Below, one piece after another: positions 1 to 8,800 of a stretch of DNA of 64,000 nucleotides. Numbering within the stretch: the stretch's first letter is position 1; the number at the start of each line of letters is the position of its first letter. The notes under the pieces were generated by a model, which had not been told where the DNA came from, did not search any database, and was given only the letters and a program-made list of their open reading frames with translations. Location of the stretch: positions 372,001 through 436,000 of the forward strand of contig NZ_FQUC01000001.1 of assembly GCF_900128985.1 (NCBI RefSeq), in the 5' to 3' direction. The DNA comes from Indolivaga macrotermitis (GTDB taxonomy: Bacteria; Bacteroidota; Bacteroidia; Bacteroidales; Dysgonomonadaceae). A program made the translations under genes and the position numbers.

Positions 1-398
1 TATTGGCAAAACCAACTATTGATATACTTTTAGAAATAACGGGTGAAACGGATTTAATCCATTTCAGAAAAATAATAGAAGATGCGGGATATATTTACTC
101 TCGTCAGCCGGATAATCCACCTCCACATATGATGTTTATGAAAGGATATACACCCAACGGTTTCGAAGGGCAGGTTTTCCATCTACATGTGCGATATAAA
201 GGAGATTGGGATGAATTGTATTTCCGGGATTATTTGATAAAACATCCGGATATTGCAGCAAACTACGGACAATTAAAGCTGGAACTAAAGGATCAATTTG
301 AACATAACCGGGATGCTTATACCTATGCCAAAACCGATTTTGTAAACCGATACACAAAATTGGGCAGAGAAGAGTTTTCCAATAGATATAAAGAGTGA
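1..398 (+). CDS. GrpB family protein, 3' part (5' end outside window)
   Basis: This is the C-terminal part of a GrpB/UPF0157-family protein, a group related to the nucleotidyltransferase fold whose cellular role is poorly defined. The visible reading frame opens with AKPTIDILLEI, which matches the family's conserved AKP-x-IDI segment that normally lies about 40-50 residues into the protein, so the true start is upstream of base 1. A TTG at base 3 could be read as a start but is more likely an internal Leu codon. A conserved FHLHVR motif is at about residues 59-64 of the visible part, and the rest (ending SNRYKE) fits the helical C-terminus. The stop is at 396-398, 22 bases before the next gene on the same strand, so the two may be co-transcribed. 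Family assignment is good; the function is not inferable. Confidence 0.8.
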   Translation, partial: LAKPTIDILLEITGETDLIHFRKIIEDAGYIYSRQPDNPPPHMMFMKGYTPNGFEGQVFHLHVRYKGDWDELYFRDYLIKHPDIAANYGQLKLELKDQFEHNRDAYTYAKTDFVNRYTKLGREEFSNRYKE

Positions 399-420
399 AT
401 TATATTACAAATCCTGTGAC

Positions 421-969
421 ATGACAAAGTATATATTTTCTTATAAAGATAGGTTGTCTCAGCGCATAGGGATGCATGATATTCAGGACATACTCAGGCA
501 AACCCATGACGATGATTCACGGAAACAAGAGTTATATCGGCTGGTTTTGGATGAAGATGAAACTATCGGATACCATGCCGCGTGGATTTTTACACACTTG
601 TCGTCGGAGGATAATAAGTGGCTATACAATAAGCAAAATGAACTGATAGATGAATTATTTGCCTGTAAGCATGGTGGAAAACGAAGGGTGCTGCTTAACC
701 TTCTTTACCGGCAGCCTTATCCCAACCCTCCAAGAGTCGATTTTCTGGACTATTGCCTGAATAGAATGCTATCAAGCACAGAGTTACCTGCAATTCAGTG
801 TTTAAGTATGAAGATAGCTTATGAACTATGCCTTCCTATCCCTGAATTAGTTCAGGAATTAAAAATGGCACTCGGGATGATGGAAGCTAATTTACCACCA
901 TCTATACGGGCTGTCCGCCGGAATATACTGAAAGCTATGGAGAAAGGAAAGAGCTTGCAAAAATTATAA
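421..969 (+). CDS. Hypothetical alpha-helical (HEAT-like) protein
   Basis: This is a 182-residue cytoplasmic protein without signal peptide or membrane segment. The sequence looks almost entirely helical, with repeating units rich in Leu, Glu and Lys (for example around YHAAWIFTHLSSEDNKW and RRVLLNLLYRQPYP), suggesting a HEAT- or armadillo-like solenoid. I recognise no catalytic motif. It follows the GrpB-family gene by 22 bases on the same strand and converges with the SH3 protein gene, with only 8 bases between the two stop codons and no clear terminator in that gap. Solenoid proteins of this kind usually bind proteins, but no partner is evident here. Confidence 0.7.
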   Translation: MTKYIFSYKDRLSQRIGMHDIQDILRQTHDDDSRKQELYRLVLDEDETIGYHAAWIFTHLSSEDNKWLYNKQNELIDELFACKHGGKRRVLLNLLYRQPYPNPPRVDFLDYCLNRMLSSTELPAIQCLSMKIAYELCLPIPELVQELKMALGMMEANLPPSIRAVRRNILKAMEKGKSLQKL

Positions 970-977
970 AAAACGAT

Positions 978-1361
978 TCAAATTGGATTTATAAGCCGGA
1001 TATTTCTGACCGGAATCCATCCCTCGGTTTCATTATTTTCTTTTTTACACCACAGCCATCCGTTCAAAATACGGGAGCCAATAACAATATCACCATCTTT
1101 TACAGACAGTTCATTTGCCGAATAGTTTTCTGTTACAACCGCGATTTGCCTTTGGGGCGAAATTGTTTCTGTAATTTTAAGTATTTGAGCCGGTGCCCAT
1201 CCCTCCATTTTATTGGCAGCAATACACCAAACCCAATTAGCCCATTCCGGATCAGATATTTCTTTGGATAAATCAACCGCCACTATTTCTTTTTCTTCGA
1301 CTATAATAGGGTTTTCATAGCTTGCATCCCATTTTTCAGTTACGATGTATTTCTTATGCAT
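978..1361 (-). CDS. Small protein with two SH3-like domains
   Basis: This 127-residue protein appears to be a tandem of two bacterial variant-SH3 modules. The first half ends in NKMEGWAPAQIL and the second in NETEGWIPVRNI; each has a preceding W-V/L-WC segment (WVWCIAA and WLWCKKE), so the two halves look like copies of one domain of about 60 residues. There is no signal peptide, so it is probably cytoplasmic. SH3 modules of this kind bind short peptides, but nothing here indicates the ligand. The start is an ATG read from 1361 to 1359. It converges with the upstream helical-protein gene and diverges from the histidine phosphatase gene. Confidence 0.7.
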   Translation of the reverse strand: MHKKYIVTEKWDASYENPIIVEEKEIVAVDLSKEISDPEWANWVWCIAANKMEGWAPAQILKITETISPQRQIAVVTENYSANELSVKDGDIVIGSRILNGWLWCKKENNETEGWIPVRNIRLINPI

Positions 1362-1494
1362 AATATTGATTATTTATCTCAAAAAAAATTTATCCCAAAA
1401 GAAGACGTGAATTTAGTGTTAATAAAGATATGTAAAAAAGTATAAATATCAGTTTTGCCTGTCTTTTTTGCACGGAGTAAAGCCTATATTTGTT

Positions 1495-1502
1495 TTTCTT
1501 TT
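1495..1502 (+). promoter_or_regulatory. Candidate -7 box of the histidine phosphatase gene
   Basis: TATATTTG matches the Bacteroidetes -7 consensus TAnnTTTG and lies 52 bases before the ATG at 1555. A TTTTTTG run at 1474-1480 could serve as the upstream element, although the 14-base spacing is shorter than usual. Confidence 0.4.
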
Positions 1503-1554
1503 GAAATTCTTCGGTATTAAAATTTCATATCTGCATTGATAATTACAAATTCGT

Positions 1555-2841
1555 ATGAGAAATATTTACTTTATCCTTTTATGCACACTAATTAGTCCGG
1601 TTTTAGTTTTAGGGCAAACATCCAAAGAAGAACTATTCGAAAATCCCAATAAGACGGCGGGTGTTCATTATGCGTATCCTGTACATGAGATTACACCATC
1701 AAGCCCTGCTCCTAAGGGGTACGAGCCATTTTATATCAGTCATTTCGGACGGCATGGATCACGTTATCTGATAAGTGACAGTGATTATAAAGATGTTATA
1801 GATCTTTTTGAGGATGCCCGTAAGAATAATGCCTTAACGGATTTAGGTTTAGATGTTTTGATTCGTCTTAACCGTGTTTGGGAAGAAACCGAGCATCGTG
1901 GAGGAGATTTGTCTAACTTAGGTGTTGAAGAGCATAGGGGAATAGCCGAGCGTATGTATAATTCGTATCCACAGGTATTTGCAAAAGATGCAAAGATAGA
2001 TGCCTGTGCTACAACTGTTGTACGGTGTGTACTCAGTATGGATGCGTTTTGTGAGCGTCTCAAAGAATTGAACCCTGCGTTGAAAACCACCCGCCAGTCG
2101 GGAATGAAGTGGCAGAGCTACCTGAATCACCATACTAAAGAAGCAATAGATTATAGATCTGCTCAGAATACATGGCGCGAAGAATACCGTAAATTCGAGG
2201 AAAAGCATACTAACCCGGACCGCCTGATAAATACGCTATTCTCGGATCAGACATATATACTTCGTCAGGTAAATCCTGATAAGGTAATGCGTCAGCTTTT
2301 TGCTATTGCCGGAGGTATGCAGAATATAGACACAAAACTGTCATTCTATGATATATTTGATAATCAAGAGCTTTTTGACCTCTGGCAATGTAAGAATTAC
2401 ACCTTGTATGTAAACGATGCCAACTATGCGCGGAATGGCGGTATTATGATGGAAAACTGTAAGCCTGTTTTGAAAGATATTCTCGACAAGGCTAATAAGG
2501 CAATAAGTTCGAATGAAAGGGGAGCCGACCTGCGTTTCGCACATGATGGAAATATAATTCCTTTGGCTATGCTTTTACATCTGGATGGTTGCTATAATAG
2601 TGTTTCGGATTCAGACGGATTTTATAAAGTATGGAGCGATTTCAAAGTAGCCCCTATGGCCGGAAATATTCAGTTGGTTTTTTTCAAGAAAGATAAATCT
2701 GACGATATTATCGTGAAATTCATGCTTCACGAAAAAGAGACTCTGGTACCTCCTATCGAGACCGACATAGCTCCATATTATCATTGGAAAGATGTACAAG
2801 CTTATTATAATAAGTGGCTGAACAACGAAATTAAACAATAA
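1555..2841 (+). CDS. Secreted histidine acid phosphatase (phytase/MINPP-like)
   Basis: This 428-residue protein has a cleavable signal peptide (about residues 1-20, ending VLVLGQ) and so acts in the periplasm or outside the cell. The histidine-phosphatase clan-2 signature RHGSR is at residues 66-70, with H67 as the expected phospho-acceptor. The partner proton-donor motif is HD at residues 330-331 (FAHDGNIIPL). Family members release phosphate from phosphomonoesters; the best known Bacteroides relative degrades inositol phosphates. The HD motif is of the AppA type rather than the HAE I associate with MINPP enzymes, so phytate is a likely but unproven substrate. The length is normal. The gene is monocistronic, with a promoter-like box about 50 bases upstream and a perfect hairpin over its stop codon. 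Confidence 0.85.
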   Translation: MRNIYFILLCTLISPVLVLGQTSKEELFENPNKTAGVHYAYPVHEITPSSPAPKGYEPFYISHFGRHGSRYLISDSDYKDVIDLFEDARKNNALTDLGLDVLIRLNRVWEETEHRGGDLSNLGVEEHRGIAERMYNSYPQVFAKDAKIDACATTVVRCVLSMDAFCERLKELNPALKTTRQSGMKWQSYLNHHTKEAIDYRSAQNTWREEYRKFEEKHTNPDRLINTLFSDQTYILRQVNPDKVMRQLFAIAGGMQNIDTKLSFYDIFDNQELFDLWQCKNYTLYVNDANYARNGGIMMENCKPVLKDILDKANKAISSNERGADLRFAHDGNIIPLAMLLHLDGCYNSVSDSDGFYKVWSDFKVAPMAGNIQLVFFKKDKSDDIIVKFMLHEKETLVPPIETDIAPYYHWKDVQAYYNKWLNNEIKQ

Positions 2842-2863
2842 GGTCGCAGACCTTATTGTTTAA
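2831..2863. terminator. Perfect inverted repeat over the phosphatase stop codon
   Basis: Bases 2831-2845 and 2849-2863 are exact reverse complements (15-bp stem, 3-base loop GCA). The TAA stop of the phosphatase gene (2839-2841) is inside the left arm. It sits between convergent genes, so it can act as a bidirectional transcription terminator; a T-rich stretch follows on the plus strand at about 2874-2880. Confidence 0.75.
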
Positions 2864-2877
2864 TCTGACCTTACTTT

Positions 2878-3708
2878 TTATATTGCTTTTACCAGTTCCG
2901 GAATTCTTTTCTTGTACTCGTGTTTAAGTATATCTAGAAGTAAGTAAGGAAAACCTAATTCGTCGGTATTTGCTTTCCAATACCCTTTAAACTTCTCATC
3001 GAATTGGGAACGGGCACAAACCGCCGGATTGGAAGAGCCATTGTAAATAAAACGGTAGTGTAATTCCAATTCGAACCAATATCCGTCCCTTGCCAATATC
3101 GTAGTAGATGTCGGAGCACCATGCCCTCTGGTGGGCATGTTCATTATAATATAAGGAGCTGCATCTTCGGGCTTTTCTCTTAATACATAAGCCATACCTC
3201 GTTGCAATGATACCGGTTTGTATCGTTGTAGAGGATATCCTACAACGTTTTGTGTTATTTCGGGGTGTTTTTTATATATTTCGACAAGGGAGTTCAGTGA
3301 AAGGTATTGATAACCTAATGTCGCTATATCTCTTTTTGAAACTTTTAAATACCGGGTTGGCATCCTGTCAAAAATTTCCGTTAAGAAAGCTAGCTGGTAA
3401 TACTCAGAGTCTTGCCCTATAACGTTTATTATTGGGGGAAATACGAGAGATCCCTTGAATGAAAGAAAACCATTATATAGTAACTCCTCTTGTCCGCCAT
3501 GCTCGTTATAAGCAATCAGGGTCAGAGAGGGTTCTGTCGACAGGGTTTGCTCAGTTTCCGGATAGAGAATTCCTTTGTTTTCCAGTGTTTCAGGCGGATA
3601 TATATCCAGATAATATCCTTTTGGATTCTGTTCTTTAACAGGGGAGATTTGCCCTTTAAGAGGATAGAAGTACATACAGGCTAAAAGGAATATTATTTTG
3701 TATTTCAT
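2878..3708 (-). CDS. Exported protein of unknown function
   Basis: This is a 276-residue protein with a short hydrophobic N-terminus (residues 4-14). LLAC at residues 8-11 could be a lipobox, in which case this is a lipoprotein; a signal-peptidase I site after about residue 20 (PLKGQ) is the alternative. I recognise no family. Visible features are a Pro/Glu-rich segment after the signal, an NMPTRGHGAPTSTT stretch near residues 190-203, and a basic C-terminus. The ATG is at 3708-3706. It converges with the histidine phosphatase gene, and no co-transcribed partner is visible, so context says little about its role. Confidence 0.6.
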   Translation of the reverse strand: MKYKIIFLLACMYFYPLKGQISPVKEQNPKGYYLDIYPPETLENKGILYPETEQTLSTEPSLTLIAYNEHGGQEELLYNGFLSFKGSLVFPPIINVIGQDSEYYQLAFLTEIFDRMPTRYLKVSKRDIATLGYQYLSLNSLVEIYKKHPEITQNVVGYPLQRYKPVSLQRGMAYVLREKPEDAAPYIIMNMPTRGHGAPTSTTILARDGYWFELELHYRFIYNGSSNPAVCARSQFDEKFKGYWKANTDELGFPYLLLDILKHEYKKRIPELVKAI

Positions 3709-3948
3709 ATTTGTTTTTTATTAAGTCTGATTTTTGAAGTTTTGGCTTCTTACAATAGAGTATGTTTACCTGATAATTCCACAAAATATTTATTACATAA
3801 TCCTTTTGTTCATCTTTATTACTCTGTCTTTTTTGTCATAAAATACGTGTTATTTTATCTATTATATATAAATCATGTTCTTTGATATATTGAAACTGAA
3901 GGAACTAAAAGGTGGAAAACTAGAAGCTAAAAAAATAAATTCAAGAAA

Positions 3949-4066
3949 GGTGTCACCTTTGTCACTTTCATGGAGGTAAGGATCAGTAATACAGATGATA
4001 AGTAGGGTGACAGATGTTACACAGGTGTCACCTTTTTTGTCACCTTTGTTTAGTTATTGTCACCTT
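3949..4066. repeat. Cluster of GTCACC direct and inverted repeats
   Basis: The gene-free stretch 3709-4107 contains four exact GTCACC words on the plus strand (3952-3957, 4027-4032, 4039-4044, 4059-4064), all followed by TT, one near copy GTCACT (3961-3966) and one inverted copy GGTGAC (4006-4011). Two of the copies form GGTGTCACC, itself palindromic in part. The rest of the stretch is A+T-rich with no credible reading frame. Such iterated words can be protein-binding sites or remnants of a mobile element; no replication or recombination gene lies nearby. Confidence 0.6.
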
Positions 4067-4107
4067 ATTATAAAGCTTACAACGGCAGAAGAAATAGCGT
4101 TTTTCAG

Positions 4108-4728
4108 CTACTGATTTGTATGATTAACCGGTATTATATTATTAGTGCCTAATTTTATAGAGTCTTCCAAACGTATCATGGCGTTGATGAGATAGATATG
4201 GGTGTATTCATTGAGCTCGGTTACAGATATCGATTTTTCTTTGATTATCCCGTTTTCTAAAAGAAACCGTCGTTGAACACCACTCAATAATGGAGTCGAT
4301 GGAGTGAATAGTCCATCTTTATTTTCGAACACGACATTGGTGTAAGATGTATCGGTTATATAGCCGTTTTTAACAATAAGTATATCGTCACAGGATAGTT
4401 TCATCGACAAAAGGTGTTGCAATTGGCTTCTGTCAGACGATTTGTAATTGTAAGATATTGTATTGTCGTGGATAAGGGCAAGTTGCTTTATGCATTTAAA
4501 TGTGTATGGTTCGAAGCTGATGCTTTCTATACGGTCGCTGTAAATAATACGACATTTGACTATTCCCGATCGCATATTTTCAGGGATAATGCAGTCTTTC
4601 AGATCTATGTCCAGTGTTTTACTAAAATAAACTTTGCAGGTATTATTTGCCCGTTCAACATGAAATTGTAAAAGGCAGAATCTGCCATTCTCTACACGAA
4701 TAGTTTCTATAAATTGAGGTTTTTTCAT
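4108..4728 (-). CDS. pabC: Aminodeoxychorismate lyase (class IV aminotransferase fold)
   Basis: This 206-residue cytoplasmic, PLP-dependent protein is predicted to convert 4-amino-4-deoxychorismate to p-aminobenzoate and pyruvate in folate synthesis. Features of fold-type IV enzymes are visible: an N-terminal FHVERANNT motif (residues 22-30), a YKSSDR segment with K96 as candidate Schiff-base lysine and R100, a YITDTSYTNVVF segment equivalent to the family's E/T-x-xx-NIF motif, and TPSTPLLSGVQRRFLL, matching the family's TP-x-L-xG-xxR. It is shorter than E. coli PabC (269 residues), as is usual in Bacteroidetes. Its ATG overlaps the pabB stop by four bases (ATGA, 4725-4728), implying translational coupling. 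The pairing with pabB is the main reason for preferring this over a branched-chain or D-amino-acid aminotransferase. Confidence 0.85.
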   Translation of the reverse strand: MKKPQFIETIRVENGRFCLLQFHVERANNTCKVYFSKTLDIDLKDCIIPENMRSGIVKCRIIYSDRIESISFEPYTFKCIKQLALIHDNTISYNYKSSDRSQLQHLLSMKLSCDDILIVKNGYITDTSYTNVVFENKDGLFTPSTPLLSGVQRRFLLENGIIKEKSISVTELNEYTHIYLINAMIRLEDSIKLGTNNIIPVNHTNQ

Positions 4729-5702
4729 CCGAAGGGTAAATATATTTTTTTCAAGACTTCGTTATACTCATCCCTGCAATTACTGTATGCCGTAATCCCG
4801 CCTCCGCTATGATAAAACAATTGTCCGTTTCGGGATTCAATAAACCGGATAAGTACAGCAGAATTGAGGTTTGTTCCGTCATAAACTCCAAAAATTCCGG
4901 TATAATACCCTCTCGGCCCACCTTCAGCTTTCTTTATCAGGTCTATGGTTGCGTTTTTAGGTGCCCCTGATATAGATCCGGCCGGAAGCATTTGATATAT
5001 AATGTCACCTAGGTGCGAATGATAATCTGCCGGTAGTTGTCCTTCTATCTCGGAGCTTACCTGTAGGATATTCTGAAACCGATTTCGTATATGTTCTATA
5101 TATCTGAACCTTTTGACCCGGACATTCCTGCATATCTGGCTTATATCATTCCGGAGAAGGTCTACTATGGTATTATGTTCCGCAGTTTCCTTAAAATCAC
5201 TGAGTATGGTTTGTTCTGCATCAGGTAGACTTGCGTCTATTGTGCCCTTCATCGGATTAGTAGAGAGGATACCGTTGGAAATGTGTACAAACCTTTCGGG
5301 TGAAAAGCAAACGAATTTATCAGGAATATATAGTTGATATGGAGCATTGCTAAGCCGGAATATATCATCCATGCAGAGGTCTGTTTCTATAGGTGTGCTG
5401 ATTGTCAGGTTGGTGAGGAAAGAATCACCCCGTCTCAATCCCTTGTGTATGATATTGTATTTTTGCTCATATTCCTCAAAGGAGATAGGGGATATATCGA
5501 AGCGAACGGCATCAACCTGAACTTTGTCCGAGGTCTTATTGCTGTATATTCCGGTTTTGAAGAACACCTCCTTATTGGTAAAAGGGTTTTCGATAAATAT
5601 ACCTTCGGTCAGTTCGAAATTAAATGCGAAAAGGAAAGGAGAGTGCATCTCCCCGGCCTTATTCATTTTCTGTATGATGATATTTATATCGGTGTAGAAC
5701 AT
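4725..5702 (-). CDS. pabB: Aminodeoxychorismate synthase component I
   Basis: This 325-residue chorismate-binding enzyme is predicted to aminate chorismate to 4-amino-4-deoxychorismate, the first step toward p-aminobenzoate. The C-terminal chorismate-binding domain is clear: MKGT (KGT motif) near residue 150, LPAGSISGAPK in the last third, GGPRGYYTGIFG, and HSGGGITAYS close to the C-terminus. It is shorter than E. coli PabB because the N-terminal domain is reduced, which is common in Bacteroidetes. No glutaminase subunit gene (pabA) is present in the window. It is the first gene of a two-gene minus-strand operon with pabC and diverges from the sensor-1 gene. Confidence 0.88.
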   Translation of the reverse strand: MFYTDINIIIQKMNKAGEMHSPFLFAFNFELTEGIFIENPFTNKEVFFKTGIYSNKTSDKVQVDAVRFDISPISFEEYEQKYNIIHKGLRRGDSFLTNLTISTPIETDLCMDDIFRLSNAPYQLYIPDKFVCFSPERFVHISNGILSTNPMKGTIDASLPDAEQTILSDFKETAEHNTIVDLLRNDISQICRNVRVKRFRYIEHIRNRFQNILQVSSEIEGQLPADYHSHLGDIIYQMLPAGSISGAPKNATIDLIKKAEGGPRGYYTGIFGVYDGTNLNSAVLIRFIESRNGQLFYHSGGGITAYSNCRDEYNEVLKKIYLPFG

Positions 5703-5722
5703 TTGATGCTTTCTATTGAGAA

Positions 5723-5730
5723 CAAAGATA
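5723..5730 (-). promoter_or_regulatory. Candidate -7 box of the pabBC operon
   Basis: CAAAGATA on the plus strand reads TATCTTTG on the minus strand, matching TAnnTTTG, about 20 bases upstream of the pabB ATG. No convincing -33 element is seen. Confidence 0.35.
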
Positions 5731-5781
5731 TAGAAACTATAGATTATTAAAGTTAAAAATCAAGTGGATAAGAAACCGGAC

Positions 5782-5790
5782 AGGGGGTAA
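5782..5790 (+). promoter_or_regulatory. Candidate regulator-binding word AGGGGGTAA upstream of sensor 1
   Basis: AGGGGGTAA lies about 67 bases upstream of the candidate -7 box of the sensor-1 gene. The same 8-base core AGGGGGTA occurs upstream of susC1 (10388-10395) and, inverted, in the GH115/GH2 divergent region (37331-37338). It may be an operator of hybrid sensor 1; this is inference from co-occurrence only. Confidence 0.4.
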
Positions 5791-5856
5791 AGTGGTTTTT
5801 TAGGGATGAAAAACTAATATTCTATTAAACTATACGGGAATTAAGCAAAACAAGTT

Positions 5857-5864
5857 TATTTTTG
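5857..5864 (+). promoter_or_regulatory. Candidate -7 box of hybrid sensor 1
   Basis: TATTTTTG matches the Bacteroidetes TAnnTTTG -7 consensus and is 30 bases upstream of the ATG at 5895. The -33 element is unclear. Confidence 0.4.
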
Positions 5865-5894
5865 TATATGAACCTTAATGAAGACCATAAGTAA

Positions 5895-8800
5895 ATGTTC
5901 AGTAAGCGAGTCTGTCTTTTGTTGTGTTTCGTTTTTTTGTACCTGTCGGCCATATTAGCTCAACCCAAATGTTACTTTGAGCACTATGGTTCTGCCGAAG
6001 GTTTGCCCCAGCATTCGGTCATGGATATTCTTCAGGATAGAAATGGTTTTATGTGGTTTGCTACATGGGACGGGCTTTGTAAATTTGACGGCTATAACTT
6101 CAAAACATACCGCATTCTTGATAGCAAAGAAGAACTCACCCGGAGTAACAGAATAGAGCATATTGATGAAGATAGTAATGGGTACATATGGGTAACATTG
6201 CCATATGAGAAAGAACCTTTGCGTTTCGATCCTAAGACCGAAACCTTCATGGGGCTGAGGTCTTTGAAGGGGTTTTCCGATTCCCGTTTCTTAGGAAAAA
6301 GAGCTATAACCACTAAGTCGGGTAAGGTCTGGTTTGTATCGGATCAGACCGGTTGTATATGTGTCTTGGACAAGAATTTCAATGTAGAAGTATATAATAA
6401 AAGTAATCGGCGTATTCGGACCGATAAGGTGTATGATGCATATGAAGATAGCCGGGGTAACTCGTGGTTATTAACAAATGACGGCTTGTACATGGTTGCC
6501 GCAGATGATAATAAAAAAGTAACAGAACAAGTTGTTGGGAGTGAAAAAGAAGAGAGTAATAAGGCACAATCGTTTTATTCTGTATTTGAACTGAAAAGCG
6601 AGATATGGTTCGGTTCCGATCGGGGACATGTATGGATATATAATAAACACAACGGGCAATTCAAATTATTGGATACCCACTCGACTTCGGCCATCCGTAT
6701 AATAAAAGGCATCGATGAAAATCAAATTGTATTTATCAGTGAATCGGACGGATTCTTTATTTACCACCGGGCTTCCGATAAACTGGTTCATTATACGACG
6801 GAAAACCTTCCGAATATGCGGACTAATGTGATACACTCCTGTTATCTCGATAAAGACAAAAAACTATGGCTCGAACTGGATTGTACAGGTGTAGCTCTTT
6901 TTAATACAGAAACACACAAATTAAAGCATTATGAAGCTAAGGTAGAGACCGCAATATCAAATGTATATCCTCCAAATTTTTTCGTTCTCGAAGATAAAAA
7001 CGGACGAACATGGGTACATCCCCGGGGAGGAGGATTTTCGTTATATGATTCAACCAGAGACAGGCTTATCCCTTTTTATAATGAGCCCCAGTCTACCGAC
7101 TGGCGGTTTTCGAATATGTTACATATTGCATTTTCGGATCAACAAGGGAATCTTTGGCTGGGTACGCGGTCGCAAGGTTTAGATAAGGTTATATTTGATA
7201 ACGAGATATTTAAAACCCGGATTATCGATCCGAATATTCATTCTACAGCAAACAACGATGTCCGTTGCATCTATCTTGACTCAGACAAGCGAATGTGGGT
7301 GTCGACAAAGTTAGGCAAGACTTTCGTATACGACAAGAATCGTAAATTGTTGGGATATATATGTCGTGACGGGTCGATCGGTAACGGTATCCCCCTAAGC
7401 GGAACCTGTTACAGTATAATGGAGGATACCCGTAAAAATATATGGATAGGAACGAAAGGCGAAGGGCTTTACCGTTTAACTCCGGAGCAGGGTAATGCTA
7501 AATATCGTATCTCCCAGTATAAAAGTTCGAATAATGATTTATATAGCCTCACCGGAAATAGTATTTACTCAATTTTTCAGGATAGTAAAAATCGTATCTG
7601 GATCGGTACATATGGCACAGGGGGGTTAAACCTCTTTGATGACGCGCAAGGCGGACAATTTATTAATGTAAAAAATCAGTTGAAAAACTATCCGGCTCAA
7701 GGGGCACAGATACGGGCTATATCTTCTGATAAATATGGGAATATTTGTGTCGGTACAACATTGGGGCTGATAATGTTCTCTCCCGAATTTGAAAATCCGG
7801 AATCTATCGAATATAAAATATATACAAGAGGGTCTGATGGAAGATCATTGAATGCAAGCGATATATATGATATTTGTACAACACGGAAAGGCGAAACATA
7901 TCTGGCAACTTTCGGTGGTGGCTTAAGTAAGATTGAGAAGGTAGATAAGAAGGGTTTCCCAACGGGATTTGTTTCTTATACGATACGGGATGGCCTACCG
8001 TCTAATGTTTTACTTACTATTGTCGATGACCGGCATAGTAATTTGTGGATAGCATCCGAAGGGAATATCACAAAATTCGATACCCAGAAAAAAGTGTTTG
8101 AAACATACAGCGGTGTAAGCCGTATGGTTTCAGGAGAAACTTTCTCGGAAGGTTCCCGTTGTCTGGCAGACTCCGGAATGGTGTACTTTGGATATTCAAA
8201 AGGGTTGATATACCTCGATCCGGATCGTGTTAGTAATAATACCTTCAAGCCTTATGTCGCATTGACTCGCTTCCAGATAGGGAATAAAGATGTACCTATC
8301 GGGGGAAATTCACCCTTACAGGAAAATATAGATGATCAGGCATATATAAAACTCAATCACAAGCAGAATCTGATCAATATAGAATTTGTAGCCCTCGATT
8401 ACGTAGATCCTTCACGTATTATATATGCTTATAAGCTGGAAGGATTTGATAAAGACTGGATTGTTACCCAAAACCAGCGTATCGCTAACTATACAAACCT
8501 TTCTCCCGGTAAATACCAGTTTAAGGTACGTTCGACTAATAGTGACGGTGTATGGATGGATAACGAGCGTACTGTGGATATAGAGATAACCCCTTCGTTC
8601 TGGCAAACAGGATGGGCTTATCTTTTGTATGTAATATTGTTTGTAGCACTTGTATATGTTATACTAAGAGTGTTGTTCGTTTTCTTCCGTTTACAGGATA
8701 AGATTAAACTGGAGAAGGAACAAGCCGAAATGAAGATCCGTTTCTTTACCGATATATCGCATGAGATACGTACACCTTTGACGATGATCGTTTCTCCGGT

